In this document: positions 16,641-25,464 of the stretch, in pieces | Layout of the letters: the number at the start of each line of letters is the position of its first letter | Numbering within the stretch: position 1 is the first letter of the stretch | Assembly (NCBI RefSeq): GCF_037023745.1 | Contig: NZ_CP146101.1 | Coordinates: 4,518,001 to 4,582,000, forward strand | Direction: 5' to 3' | DNA length: 64,000 bases | Origin: Streptomyces sp. SCSIO 30461 | GTDB taxonomy: Bacteria > Actinomycetota > Actinomycetes > Streptomycetales > Streptomycetaceae | Notes under the pieces: generated by a model | The model's database searches: none | Seen by the model: the letters and a program-made list of their open reading frames with translations, nothing else | What the model was told of the DNA's origin: nothing | Translations under genes and position numbers: made by a program

Positions 16641-17590
16641 CAGCGTCCAGGAGCACGCGGGCCGGGGGCCGATCGGACCGCGGCCGCCGCTCCCAGCAGG
16701 CCCGCGTCCGTTCCGGTGCGTGCCGGGGCAACCACGAGGTTCTGGGTGAAGGAGAGCGCGGCGTAGTCGTGGAGCGCCTTGCGCAGCGGGATGAACAGCA
16801 CGTCCCCGGCGCCGGCGACTCCCCCTCCGATGACGGCGATACGGATCTCGACAAGCGCCGCGACCCCCGCGATCGCGGCGGCCAGCGCTTGGGCTGCGCG
16901 TTCGAAGGACGCGGCGGCGACCGGGTCGCCCGCCGCCGCCGACGCGGCGACCGCCGCTGCCGACGTGTCACCGTCCGGGCCCGGGCGCCAGCCGTTGTCC
17001 AGCGCTCGGCGGGCGATATTGGGGCCGCTCGCGATCCGCTCCACACAGCCCCTTCCGCCGCAGGGACATCGGTCGCCGTCGAGCTCAACGGTCATATGGC
17101 CGATGTGTCCCGCGTTTCCGGTCGGCCCCGGGTGGAGCCGGCCGCCGAGCACCAGGCCGCCACCGACTCCAGTGGAGACGACCATGCACAGAGCGTCGCC
17201 ATACCCGCGTGCGGCGCCGATCCAGTGTTCTGCTGCCGTCATGGCGACACCGTCACCGACCAACTCGGCGGGAAGGCCGGCCGCTGCCGCACGCACCCGG
17301 TCCACCAGCGGAAAACCGCGCCAGCCCGGCACGTTGACAGGACTGACCGTGCCGGTGGACGCGTCCACCGGACCGGCGCTGCCGATACCGACGGCCGACG
17401 CGCCCGGCCACAGCGGCGAAGCCGTGAGCTCCCCGAGCACCGCTTCGACCGCGCGCATCACCGTCTCGGCGTCCTCTCGCGCGGGCGTAGGCCGCTGGGC
17501 GCGCAGGAGGATCGCGCCGTCGGCATCCACAAGCGCGCCGGCGATCTTGGTACCACCGATGTCGAGCGCGGCGATGAGGTCGTTATGCAT
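16640..17590 (-). CDS. ROK family sugar kinase
   Basis: The 316-residue protein starts with the phosphate-binding loop IAALDIGGTKIAGALVDADG, has VVSTGVGGGLVLGGRLHPGP and the ROK zinc site GHIGHMTVELDGDRCPCGG followed by GCVE. ROK kinases phosphorylate glucose, N-acetylglucosamine or N-acetylmannosamine in the cytoplasm; the substrate is not clear here. There is no helix-turn-helix N-terminus, so it is a kinase rather than a ROK repressor. ATG 17590 was chosen over an adjacent TTG. It is divergent from a LacI regulator, a common pairing for sugar-use genes, but no transporter is nearby. Confidence 0.88.
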   Translation of the reverse strand: MHNDLIAALDIGGTKIAGALVDADGAILLRAQRPTPAREDAETVMRAVEAVLGELTASPLWPGASAVGIGSAGPVDASTGTVSPVNVPGWRGFPLVDRVRAAAAGLPAELVGDGVAMTAAEHWIGAARGYGDALCMVVSTGVGGGLVLGGRLHPGPTGNAGHIGHMTVELDGDRCPCGGRGCVERIASGPNIARRALDNGWRPGPDGDTSAAAVAASAAAGDPVAAASFERAAQALAAAIAGVAALVEIRIAVIGGGVAGAGDVLFIPLRKALHDYAALSFTQNLVVAPARTGTDAGLLGAAAAVRSAPGPRAPGR

Positions 17591-17714
17591 CAAGTGAGCG
17601 ATCTCCCAGCGACTGACCGCAGGACGGAATCGGGCCTGCGGGTTCGATCATCCAGTCTCCATCGGGCTGACAACGTTGTCCAGGGCCTATGCTCGACGCC
17701 ACAGCCTTGCGCGG

Positions 17715-17911
17715 CAGGGGCGTTCCTGCAATCCCCAGCGGATACGCGCACGGCGTCGGACACACGGGGTCTCCCCCGGCCTTTGGGGCCGAGGGCATCG
17801 CAGGTGGACGGTCATCCTCATACCGGCGTATTCGGATGACTCGGCAACGCGGTGAGGCGTCGTGGCCGGCGTCGTACGCCCGCCGGGGATTGCGGGACAG
17901 CACTTACGGGG
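17715..17911. repeat. MITE-like dispersed repeat, copy 1 (degenerate end)
   Basis: About 200 bases match 62505-62733 in inverted orientation. Shared blocks are GGGGTCTCCC with the GGCC-rich stretch after it, CATCCTCATACC, and CGTACGCCCGCCGGGGATT continuing into GCGGGACAG. The left end is more diverged than in copy 2. It lies in the promoter region of the LacI gene and ends 82 bases before its start. The remaining sequence between 17591 and 17993 shows no gene. Confidence 0.7.
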
Positions 17912-17992
17912 CATGCAGCACACAGGGCTGGCTCCTCGCGCCGCCCGCCGACGGCGGGCGCATCACACGTACAAGGACAAGGACAGCACACT

Positions 17993-19036
17993 GTGGCCGA
18001 GTTCGCCCGCCGACCCGAGATCAACCGCTACGGCTCCCGGCCCACGATGAAGGACGTGGCCGCGCGCGCCGGGGTCGGGCTCAAGACGGTCTCACGGGTG
18101 GTGAACGGCGAGCCTGGCGTCACACCCGACACCGAGCGCAAGGTGCAGGAGGCCATCGACGCGCTGGGCTTCCGGCGCAACGACAGCGCGCGCGTGCTGC
18201 GCAAGGGCCGCACTTCCTCGGTGGGACTGGTCCTGGAGGACCTCGCGGACCCCTTCTACGGTCCGCTCAGCCGGGCGGTCGAAGAGGTCGCCCGAGCCCA
18301 CGGCGCGCTCCTGATCAACGGCTCCAGCGCCGAGGACCCCGACCGCGAACAGGAGTTGGTGCTCGCCCTGTGCGCACGTCGCGTGGACGGGCTGATCGTC
18401 ATCCCGGCCGGAGACGACCACCGTTACCTGGAGCCGGAGATCAAGGCGGGCATCGCCACGGTGTTCGTGGACCGGCCCGCAGGAGGCATCTCCGCGGATG
18501 TGGTGCTTTCGGACAGCTTCGGAGGAGCCCGCGACGGTGTCGCGCATCTCATCGCACACGGGCACCGGAGGATCGGGTTCATCGGCGACCAACCCCGTAT
18601 CCACACGGCACAGGAGCGACTGCGGGGCTATCGCACCGCGATGGAGGACGCGGGGCTGCCGGTGGACGAGCGCTGGATCTCGCTCGGCTCGACCGAACCG
18701 GGACGGGTCGGGCCCGTGGTGGAGAAGCTGCTCACGGGCCCGGAGCCGGTGACCGCGCTGTTCGCGGGCAACAACCGGGTGACCGTGACCGCGGTACGGA
18801 TGCTCGCGAGGCGGGAGACACCGGTCGCGCTGGTCGGGTTCGACGACATCGAACTCGCCGATCTGCTGGGGATCACCGTCATCGCCCAGGACGCGGCGGC
18901 ACTCGGCCGCACGGCGGCGGAGCGGCTGTTCCGCCGCCTGGACGGAGTGGCGGACGAACCGGCCCGGGTGGAGCTGGCGACTCGGCTGCTGACTCGTGGC
19001 TCGGGCGAGGTGCCCCCGGCGCCCGGGACGCGCTGA
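17993..19036 (+). CDS. LacI family transcriptional regulator
   Basis: The 347-residue repressor has the N-terminal LacI helix-turn-helix (MKDVAARAGVGLKTVSRVVN; GEPGVTPDTERKVQEAI) and a periplasmic-binding-protein-like sugar domain (SVGLVLEDLADPFYG; RVDGLIVIPAGDD; GHRRIGFIGDQPRIHTAQER; ALVGFDDIELADLLGITVI). GTG 17993 follows AAGGACAGCACACT; an earlier in-frame ATG would place the start inside the MITE. It is divergent from the ROK kinase and probably regulates it together with absent transport genes. Confidence 0.9.
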   Translation: MAEFARRPEINRYGSRPTMKDVAARAGVGLKTVSRVVNGEPGVTPDTERKVQEAIDALGFRRNDSARVLRKGRTSSVGLVLEDLADPFYGPLSRAVEEVARAHGALLINGSSAEDPDREQELVLALCARRVDGLIVIPAGDDHRYLEPEIKAGIATVFVDRPAGGISADVVLSDSFGGARDGVAHLIAHGHRRIGFIGDQPRIHTAQERLRGYRTAMEDAGLPVDERWISLGSTEPGRVGPVVEKLLTGPEPVTALFAGNNRVTVTAVRMLARRETPVALVGFDDIELADLLGITVIAQDAAALGRTAAERLFRRLDGVADEPARVELATRLLTRGSGEVPPAPGTR

Positions 19037-19172
19037 GGTGGCGCGCGGCGACATCACGCACGGCGACAGCGCCCCCTCCCGGGCTGTTCCGGCCCACCCG
19101 GCCCCACCTCGGCACCCGCTCCCCCGCACACCTGCGGCACTCCCGCAACCGAATACGGAGAGTCGCAACAAG

Positions 19173-19225
19173 TTGCACTGGGTTCACCACTCAAGACAAT
19201 GGTTCGGGGCGGCATTTCCGCCCCG
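19173..19225 (+). promoter_or_regulatory. promoter followed by hairpin at the expected 5' end of the ABM transcript
   Basis: TTGCAC (19173-19178) and ACAATG (19196-19201) are 17 bases apart, an acceptable housekeeping promoter. The expected start falls at about 19207, at the foot of CGGGGCGG-CATTT-CCGCCCCG (19205-19225), an eight-pair stem with a five-base loop. The ribosome site GGGAGAGGG follows about 10 bases later. Confidence 0.5.
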
Positions 19226-19244
19226 AGGCGGAGGGAGAGGGATT

Positions 19245-19568
19245 GTGAAGCCTTCGATAGCTGTCTCTCAGGATTCGGGCCGTATCCGCGTCGTGAGACT
19301 TCTCCATGTCCGCGAGGGCATGGAGGACGGTTTCGTCAGAGCGTACAAACAAGTACGCAGAAGGGCCGCAGCAAGTCCTGGTCATCTCAGCGAGCAGCTG
19401 TGCCGCTCGGCCGAGAACCCCGCGCAGTGGCTGCTCACCAGCGAGTGGGAGGACATGGAAGCCATCAAGCGGTGGCGGCTGAGCTCCGAGCACGAAGCGC
19501 TCGTCCAGCCGATGAACGCCTGTCTGCTCGAAGAACGCACCACCACGGTGTTCAACGTCGTGGACTGA
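19245..19568 (+). CDS. antibiotic biosynthesis monooxygenase (ABM)-domain protein
   Basis: The 107-residue protein has a single ABM ferredoxin-like fold: RIRVVRLLHVREGMEDGFVR, SPGHLSEQLCRSAENPAQWL, SEWEDMEAIKRWRLSSEHEA. Members include quinone-forming monooxygenases, haem-degrading enzymes and small proteins of unknown function; no cofactor is used by the oxygenases. GTG 19245 follows GGGAGAGGGATT. It stands alone between the LacI gene and a strong terminator, so no pathway is suggested by context. Confidence 0.8.
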   Translation: MKPSIAVSQDSGRIRVVRLLHVREGMEDGFVRAYKQVRRRAAASPGHLSEQLCRSAENPAQWLLTSEWEDMEAIKRWRLSSEHEALVQPMNACLLEERTTTVFNVVD

Positions 19569-19607
19569 CCGTCCGGTTGGCCGTCAGGCGGACGCCGACG
19601 GATGCGA

Positions 19608-19669
19608 GGCGGACCCGTCCCCGTGCACCGCGAGTGCACGCGCGGTGCACACCACGGGACGGGTCCGCC
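19608..19669. terminator. hairpin terminator after the ABM gene
   Basis: GGCGGACCCGTCCC and GGGACGGGTCCGCC pair perfectly around a loop that itself contains a small GTGCAC-rich stem. There is no T-run, as is normal for Streptomyces. Confidence 0.7.
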
Positions 19670-19854
19670 GTCAGGCGATCCGCCTTCCGGCCGCGAAACA
19701 CCGCGCCACCGCTTCGTGGTCGGCCATGATGGTCACCGCGTCGTGGCGTGCGCATCGTGAATGCGCACGTGCCGCCGAGGCGTTGAACGGCGGCTCCGAG
19801 ACCCGGCGCGCCACCGACGAGGCATTGTCACACCTCTCCGCTACGGTGCGGTCC

Positions 19855-20553
19855 ATGGCGAACTTCGTACTGGTGGCAGGCGCGTGGCTCGGAGCATGGG
19901 CGTGGGACGACGTGGTGCCCGCGTTGCGTGACGCCGGGCACGGCGTTCATCCGCTCACGCTGTCCGGTCTCGCAGACAAGCAGGCACTGCCCGTCGGGGC
20001 GCAGACTCACGTCCGGGACATCGTCGACGAGGTCGAACGCCTCGATCTGCGCGATGTCGTGCTGGTCGGGCACAGCTACTCCGGCATCCCCGTCGGTCAG
20101 GCCGCCGCGCGGGTGGGCGACCGGCTGGCACACGTGCTCTTCGTCGACTCCGAGGTCCCGGCCGACGGCGAGTCGTTCATCTCGACCTGGTGGGAGGGTC
20201 CGGCGGCCCTGGAAGCCGCCATCGCAGGCAACGACGGCTGGTGGGCACCCCCGACCGAGGGGGACTTCGCGGGCCAGGGCCTGAGCGATGAGCAGGTCGC
20301 CCGGATCCTGGGCGGAGCGACACCGCACCCCGGTGCCTCGCTTGCCGACCCGGCGGTGCTGGTCCGGCCGCTGGGCGAGCTGCCGACGACGTACGTCAAG
20401 TGCCTGCTCGACGGTGCCGAGCCGAGCGATGGTGCGGCCCGGTTGCTGACCGGCGAGCGATGGCGGCTGGTCGAGATGGACACCGGTCACTGGCCGATGT
20501 TCTCCCAGCCGGCCCCACTGGCGCGGATACTCCTGGACGCGGCACGGCGTTGA
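19855..20553 (+). CDS. alpha/beta hydrolase (esterase type)
   Basis: The 232-residue protein has the alpha/beta-hydrolase pattern: ANFVLVAGAWLGAWAWDDVV with the oxyanion region, nucleophile elbow VLVGHSYSGIPV (Ser in GHSYSG) and a late His in DTGHWPMFSQP. It resembles plant-esterase-like hydrolases common in actinobacteria, which cleave esters or polyketide thioesters. ATG 19855 has no strong ribosome site; the message could be leaderless. The neighbours give no clue to the substrate. Confidence 0.85.
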   Translation: MANFVLVAGAWLGAWAWDDVVPALRDAGHGVHPLTLSGLADKQALPVGAQTHVRDIVDEVERLDLRDVVLVGHSYSGIPVGQAAARVGDRLAHVLFVDSEVPADGESFISTWWEGPAALEAAIAGNDGWWAPPTEGDFAGQGLSDEQVARILGGATPHPGASLADPAVLVRPLGELPTTYVKCLLDGAEPSDGAARLLTGERWRLVEMDTGHWPMFSQPAPLARILLDAARR

Positions 20554-20668
20554 CGGTTCCCGTCCGGCACGCCGTCATCCGGCACGCCCTGCGCCCACGG
20601 GTCGCGGCCACGCCCCGAGCGGTACTCAGCCAGGAGGCCGCCGCCGTACCGCCGCACGGCGGCGGATC

Positions 20669-21955
20669 TCAACTCGCGGCAGCGGTGAGCCCGCCCCGGC
20701 GCGGGCGGGCGTATGCCTCGATGTCGGCGCGGGACAGACCGGTCAGCCCGGTGACCTCCGACTCGTCCAAGGCTCCGCACTCCAGCCCCCGCACCAGATA
20801 GCCGCCGAGCGCCTTCGCCGTGGCGGGCTCGTCCATGATGTCGCCTTCCGCCCTCGCCGCGTAGGCGGCGAGCCGGGCGGCTGCGGCGGCCATGCCCTCA
20901 CGGTAGAAGGCGAAGACCGCGGCGTAGCGAGTGGGCAGATGGGCCGGGTGCATGTCCCAACCCTGGTAGTACGCACGGGCGAGGGCGCGGCGTGTAAGGC
21001 CGTAGTGCAGGCGCCATGCCTCGTGGACGTGCTCCGTGGAGCCGACGGGCAGCACGTTCGTCGAGCCGTCGGAGACCCGCACGCCGGTACCGGCGGCGGC
21101 GACCTGCATGACCGCCTTGGCATGGTCCGCGACGGGGTGGTCGCTTGCCTGGTACGCGGCACTGACGCCCAGGCAGGCGCTGTAGTCGAAGGTGCCGTAG
21201 TGCAGACCGGTGGCCCTGCCTTCGGCCGCATCGATCATCCGGGCGACGGTGGCCGTACCGTCGGCGCCGAGGATGGCCTGGCTGGTCTCGATCTGGATCT
21301 CGAAGCAGATCCGGCCGTCCGCAAGGCCGTGCGTCTTCTCGAAGGCTTCCAGGAGGCGCGCGAAAGCCGTGACCTGCTCGGGGTAGGTGACCTTGGGGAG
21401 GGTGAGGACCAGGCCATCGGGCAGTCCGCCCTGGGCGATCAGGCCGCTGAGGAAGACGTCCGTGGTGCGGATGCCCCGGTCACGGACTGCCGCCTCCATG
21501 CACTTCATCCGGATGCCCGTGTACGGCGCGGCGGTGTCGGCGCCGCCACCGGCGAGCAGTCGCGCCGCACGAGCGGCGTCCGTGTCCTCGTCGGTGCCCC
21601 GGTAGCCGTCCTCGAAGTCCACCCGGAGGTCCTCGATGGGCTCGCGCTCCAGCTTGGCCTTCACTCGGTCGTGGACGGGGCCTGCCAGCTCATCGGAGAG
21701 CCCCAGCACCCTCGCCAGTGCCTCGGCGTCGGGGGCGTGCTCGTCCAGCGCTGCGAGCGCCTGGTCGCCCCAGGACCGTACGGTGCCCGCGGTGAAGGCC
21801 TCACCCGGTACGTAGACGGTGTGCACGGGCTGACGGGTCCCGGGGTCTCCCGGATAGCGGCGGGCGAGCTCGGCGTCCACGGGAGCGAGAGAGGCGCCGA
21901 TGGCCTCGCCGATCGCACCTGCCAGGCTCGTGGCCACCTTCTCCTGCTGCCCCAT
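20669..21955 (-). CDS. aldolase/citrate lyase-like protein (DUF6986 type)
   Basis: The 428-residue protein has the TIM-barrel features of the HpcH/HpaI-citrate lyase beta group: DLRVDFEDGYRGTDEDTDAA, GIRMKCMEAAVRDRGIRTTD, CFEIQIETSQAILG with the metal-binding glutamates, and GLHYGTFDYSACLGVS. Relatives cleave or form carbon-carbon bonds of 2-oxo acids or acyl-CoAs, but for this subgroup the reaction is not established. I use ATG 21955, which follows GGGAGGG, rather than ATG 21979. It is convergent with the hydrolase. Confidence 0.82.
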   Translation of the reverse strand: MGQQEKVATSLAGAIGEAIGASLAPVDAELARRYPGDPGTRQPVHTVYVPGEAFTAGTVRSWGDQALAALDEHAPDAEALARVLGLSDELAGPVHDRVKAKLEREPIEDLRVDFEDGYRGTDEDTDAARAARLLAGGGADTAAPYTGIRMKCMEAAVRDRGIRTTDVFLSGLIAQGGLPDGLVLTLPKVTYPEQVTAFARLLEAFEKTHGLADGRICFEIQIETSQAILGADGTATVARMIDAAEGRATGLHYGTFDYSACLGVSAAYQASDHPVADHAKAVMQVAAAGTGVRVSDGSTNVLPVGSTEHVHEAWRLHYGLTRRALARAYYQGWDMHPAHLPTRYAAVFAFYREGMAAAAARLAAYAARAEGDIMDEPATAKALGGYLVRGLECGALDESEVTGLTGLSRADIEAYARPRRGGLTAAAS

Positions 21956-22050
21956 CGCCGCACACCCTCCCGTTTCCATCCAGCGGAATCAGCTATCCGT
22001 ATGGTGAAGCTAGTCGGCGCGACTCGACTGCGTCAATGGTCCACCGAAAC

Positions 22051-22090
22051 GGCCCGGGGCCGCGCGGTGGGATGCACCGCGCGGCCCGGG
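22051..22090. terminator. hairpin terminator between etfA and the DUF6986 promoter
   Basis: CCCGGGGCCGCGCGGTG and CACCGCGCGGCCCGGG pair around GGATG. It lies just past the etfA stop on the minus strand. Confidence 0.65.
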
Positions 22091-22110
22091 ACGGATGCCA
22101 CCTGTCGTGA

Positions 22111-23073
22111 TCAGCCCTTGCGGGTGTTGATCTCCTCGGTGAGCTGGGGGACGACGTCGAAGAGGTCGCCGACGACGCCGTAGTCGACCAGGTCGAAGAT
22201 CGGGGCCTCGGCGTCCTTGTTCACCGCCACGATGGTCTTCGAGGTCTGCATACCCGCCCGGTGCTGGATCGCGCCGGAGATACCCGAGGCGATGTACAAC
22301 TGCGGCGACACACTCTTACCCGTCTGACCGACCTGGTTGGAGTGCGGGTACCACCCCGCGTCGACCGCGGCACGCGAGGCACCCACCGCGGCACCCAGCG
22401 AGTCCGCCAGCGCCTCGATCACCGCGAAGTTCTCCGCACCATTGACACCACGCCCACCGGACACCACGATCGCGGCCTCGGTCAGCTCCGGACGCCCGGT
22501 CGACTCCCGCGCCGTACGCGACACCACCTTCGTACCCGTCGCCTGCTCACCGAAGACCACCTCGAGCACCTCGACCGCACCCGCGGCCGCAGCCGGCTCC
22601 ACCGCAGCCGAATTCGGCTTCACCGTGATCACCGGAACACCCCGCGACACACGCGACTTCGTCGTGAACGACGCCGCGAACGCCGACTGCGTGGCCACCG
22701 GACCCGACTCACCCGCCTCCAGATCCACCGCATCGGTGATCAGACCCGAACCGATCCGCACCGCCAGCCGCGCCGCGACCTCCTTACCCTCCGCCGACGA
22801 CGGCACCAACACCGCCACCGGCGACACCGCCTCCACAGCGGCCTGCAACGCATCCACCTTCGGCACCACCAGATACGCACCGAACTCCGGCGCATCCGCG
22901 GTCAACACCCGAACCGCACCATGCTCGGCCAGCACCGACACGGTCTCCCCCGCACCGGAACCCAACGCAAGCGCAACCGGCTCACCAATCCGGCGAGCCA
23001 GCGTCAACAACTCCAGCGTCGGCTTGCGGACGGCACCATCCACGTGATCGACGTAGACGAGAACTTCAGCCAT
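22111..23073 (-). CDS. etfA: electron transfer flavoprotein alpha subunit
   Basis: EtfA binds FAD and with EtfB passes electrons from acyl-CoA dehydrogenases and similar enzymes to the respiratory chain. The 320-residue protein has the N-terminal domain ([20 protein letters not shown]) and the conserved FAD-binding C-terminal half: [60 protein letters not shown] and [20 protein letters not shown]. Length is standard. It follows etfB after 85 bases, forming one operon, with a strong terminator at its end. Confidence 0.96.
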   Translation of the reverse strand: MAEVLVYVDHVDGAVRKPTLELLTLARRIGEPVALALGSGAGETVSVLAEHGAVRVLTADAPEFGAYLVVPKVDALQAAVEAVSPVAVLVPSSAEGKEVAARLAVRIGSGLITDAVDLEAGESGPVATQSAFAASFTTKSRVSRGVPVITVKPNSAAVEPAAAAGAVEVLEVVFGEQATGTKVVSRTARESTGRPELTEAAIVVSGGRGVNGAENFAVIEALADSLGAAVGASRAAVDAGWYPHSNQVGQTGKSVSPQLYIASGISGAIQHRAGMQTSKTIVAVNKDAEAPIFDLVDYGVVGDLFDVVPQLTEEINTRKG

Positions 23074-23158
23074 GGGACGTCTTCTCTCCTGCTATGCGAC
23101 GAATGCGCGAACGCAACGGAACAAGGGCCGAACCAACGACCCCGACGGGCAGCAGCCC

Positions 23159-23944
23159 TCAGATGAACTTCTGACCCGCGAGGAACTCAGCGAGCCGCCT
23201 ACCACCCTCGCCCTCGTCCTTCACGATCGTGCCCGCACTACGAGCCGGACGCTCAGCCGCGGAATCCACCACGGTCCACGCACCCTCCAGACCCACCTGC
23301 CCGGCCTCCAGACCCAGATCCGACAGATCCAACGACCGAACCGGCTTCTTCTTCGCCGCCATGATCCCCTTGAACGACGGATACCGCGCCTCACCCGACT
23401 GATCCGTCACCGACACCACCGCAGGAAGCGACGCCTCCAACCGCTCCGACGCCGCGTCACCATCACGACGACCCGTCACCACACCACCCTCGACGGACAC
23501 CTCCGACAGCAACGTCACCTGCGGCACACCCAGACGCTCCGCCAGAACCGCCGGCAACACACCCATCGTCCCGTCCGTCGACGCCATCCCACACACCACC
23601 AGATCGAACCCGGTCTCCTCGACCGCCTTCGCCAGCACCAGCGACGTACCCATCACATCACTGCCGTGCAGATCGTCATCCTCGACATGAACGGCCTTGT
23701 CCGCACCCATCGACAACGCCTTGCGCAACGCGTCCTTCGCATCCTCAGGACCCACGGTCAGCACGGTGATCTCCGCACCGTCCACACCCTCCGCGATCTG
23801 CAACGCCTGCTCGACCGCGTACTCGTCCAACTCCGACAGCAGGCCGTCCACATCATCACGGTCAACGGTCAGATCATCCGCGAAGTGCCGGTCGCCAGTG
23901 GCATCGGGCACGTACTTCACACAGACAACGATCCTCAAGCTCAC
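23159..23944 (-). CDS. etfB: electron transfer flavoprotein beta subunit
   Basis: This 261-residue subunit binds AMP and carries the recognition loop for dehydrogenases. Motifs are LRIVVCVKYVPDATGDRHF, ITVLTVGPEDAKDALRKALS, GADKAVHVEDDDL, VCGMASTDGTMGVLPAVLAE. GTG 23944 follows AGGAGA. It is the first gene of the etfB-etfA operon. The upstream region carries the TACTCACCAGTA site at 24082-24093, which may be its operator. Confidence 0.96.
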   Translation of the reverse strand: MSLRIVVCVKYVPDATGDRHFADDLTVDRDDVDGLLSELDEYAVEQALQIAEGVDGAEITVLTVGPEDAKDALRKALSMGADKAVHVEDDDLHGSDVMGTSLVLAKAVEETGFDLVVCGMASTDGTMGVLPAVLAERLGVPQVTLLSEVSVEGGVVTGRRDGDAASERLEASLPAVVSVTDQSGEARYPSFKGIMAAKKKPVRSLDLSDLGLEAGQVGLEGAWTVVDSAAERPARSAGTIVKDEGEGGRRLAEFLAGQKFI

Positions 23945-24074
23945 GCCGGCTCTCCTACTGCATCCGTCTTTTCCGTGGGTCCCCCGTCACCGAAGCCAAG
24001 GGGGTCCTGCCTTGTGCAGGCAGCATAGGCGCCCGAAGGCGGGGTTTCCGGTCAAGGCGACCGACGCCCCGTAC

Positions 24075-24100
24075 GTCATATTACTCACCAGTACATTACG
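24075..24100 (-). promoter_or_regulatory. putative operator/promoter of the etfBA operon
   Basis: TACTCACCAGTA (24082-24093) is an inverted repeat with TACT/AGTA arms, extended by TAA/TTA-like flanks, in an AT-rich island of otherwise very GC-rich DNA. It lies about 140 bases upstream of etfB. TetR-type repressors of fatty-acid degradation bind similar TnACT...AGTnA sites in actinobacteria; the link is an inference. Confidence 0.4.
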
Positions 24101-24184
24101 GTCGGCGGCCATGAGCAAGCGCTTGGAACTGTGACCTTGGCAACGCTGCGTAACCGGGCCTTCCCGGCCTTCCGGATCGTTGGA

Positions 24185-24691
24185 TCAGTCCCTCAGAGAG
24201 CTGAAGCGCCCCTGGTGGTACACCAGCGGACGGCCCGCCCCGTCGGAGTCCCCGGCCACCGCCTGCGCGATCACGATGCAGTGGTCCCCCGCGGGCACGC
24301 GGGCGACGACCCGGCAGACCAGCCAGGCGAGCACTCCGTCGATGACCGGCACGCCTTCGGGCCCGATGCCCCAACCGGTGGGCGGGGCGAAGCGATCCGC
24401 GCCGCTGCGCGCGAAGGTGGCGGCCAGCTCGCCCTGGTGCTCGCCGAGTACGTGCACACCGATGTGTTCCGCCCGGGAGACCACGGGCCAGCTGGACGAG
24501 GCGGTTCCGATCCCGAAGGAGACCAGCGGAGGCTCGGCGGCGACGGAGTTGAGCGAGGTGGCCGTGAACCCGACGGGGCGCTCGCCCTGGGCGGTGATGA
24601 CCGCGACACCCGCGGCGTGCCGTCTGAACACGGATCGGAGCAGGTCGGGGGAGGCAAGCTGTGCGGTTCCGAGTCCGGCCACTGCCGTCAT
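24185..24691 (-). CDS. flavin reductase-like (HpaC-type) protein
   Basis: The 168-residue protein has the FMN-binding split barrel of short-chain flavin reductases: SVFRRHAAGVAVITAQGERP, VGFTATSLNSVAAEPPLVSF, HIGVHVLGEHQGELAATFA and a C-terminal VYHQGRFSSL. These enzymes reduce free FMN or FAD with NAD(P)H for two-component monooxygenases, or are oxygenase-independent flavoproteins. No partner oxygenase is adjacent. ATG 24691 is preceded by AAGGACGATGACTCG, a modest site. Confidence 0.88.
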   Translation of the reverse strand: MTAVAGLGTAQLASPDLLRSVFRRHAAGVAVITAQGERPVGFTATSLNSVAAEPPLVSFGIGTASSSWPVVSRAEHIGVHVLGEHQGELAATFARSGADRFAPPTGWGIGPEGVPVIDGVLAWLVCRVVARVPAGDHCIVIAQAVAGDSDGAGRPLVYHQGRFSSLRD

Positions 24692-24910
24692 CGAGTCATC
24701 GTCCTTCTGCGTTCGGGGCGGGTCGCGTCGTGGTCCGTGGCTGTTCAGACACCCGGACAGCGCGCACTCGCATGGCGGGCGCGGCTCCCGCACGGCCGAC
24801 CTTGGCGGAGAAGGATGAGAGATGGCACCTCGTCAGACTGACGATTGATGGCATGCACAGTCAAGCGGCTTCCAGAAGATGGGAGAAGCGTCACGAAGCG
24901 GTGGCCGAAG

Positions 24911-25240
24911 TCACAGCGCCGCCGCGCCGATGGCCGCGATGACATGCGCCCTGCGGGGCAGGCCCGATGCCCGGCGCACGATCCGGCCGCTCGCGTCGAG
25001 CACCAGCACCGTCGGGGTGCGTGCGATGCCCAGCTCCCGCACGAGCGGGAGTCGGGCCTCGGCATCGATCTCCACATGGGCGACTCCATCGACCATGGCC
25101 GCCACTTCGGCGAGCGTCCGCCGGGTCGCCCGACAGGGCTGACAGAAGGCGCTGGAGAACTGGACCAGGGTCGCGCGCTCCCCGAGTTCCGCGCCCAGCT
25201 CGGCCGGGCCGAGGCATCGCTCTGTTTGTCCGCTGGTCAT
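24911..25240 (-). CDS. thioredoxin-family protein
   Basis: The 109-residue protein has a thioredoxin fold with active site SSAFCQPCRATRR (Cys33 and Cys36) and the cis-proline loop ARTPTVLVLDASGR. The CQPC dipeptide differs from the CGPC of classical thioredoxin, which usually changes redox potential or partner choice. No signal peptide is present, so it is cytoplasmic. ATG 25240 follows GGGAACGAGGAC. It is divergent from the acyltransferase gene. Confidence 0.88.
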   Translation of the reverse strand: MTSGQTERCLGPAELGAELGERATLVQFSSAFCQPCRATRRTLAEVAAMVDGVAHVEIDAEARLPLVRELGIARTPTVLVLDASGRIVRRASGLPRRAHVIAAIGAAAL

Positions 25241-25464
25241 GTCCTCGTTCCCGTCCGTCCTCACCCCGTACACAGCGCGGCGCCCGGCTCCCGGATTCCC
25301 ACCAGGTGACGCGACGTGACGAGAATCTCGCCGTACGAGGCGCCGCGGACTGGCCGATACGCCGCGCATGGTGCACGATCTGCCCAATGCCGAAAACCTA
25401 CGGCTGCGTAACTTCCGCCGGGCGAACCCTCCCGGGGCACAGTGAAGGAAGGGTCTCCCCACCT

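Noticed and set aside
17641..17665. GGTTCGATC sequence as a tRNA T-loop
   Set aside because: No acceptor stem, anticodon arm or CCA-like context surrounds it.
22111..23944. Regular C-rich pattern in etfBA as a repeat array
   Set aside because: It reflects strong third-position C bias in highly expressed genes, not repeats.
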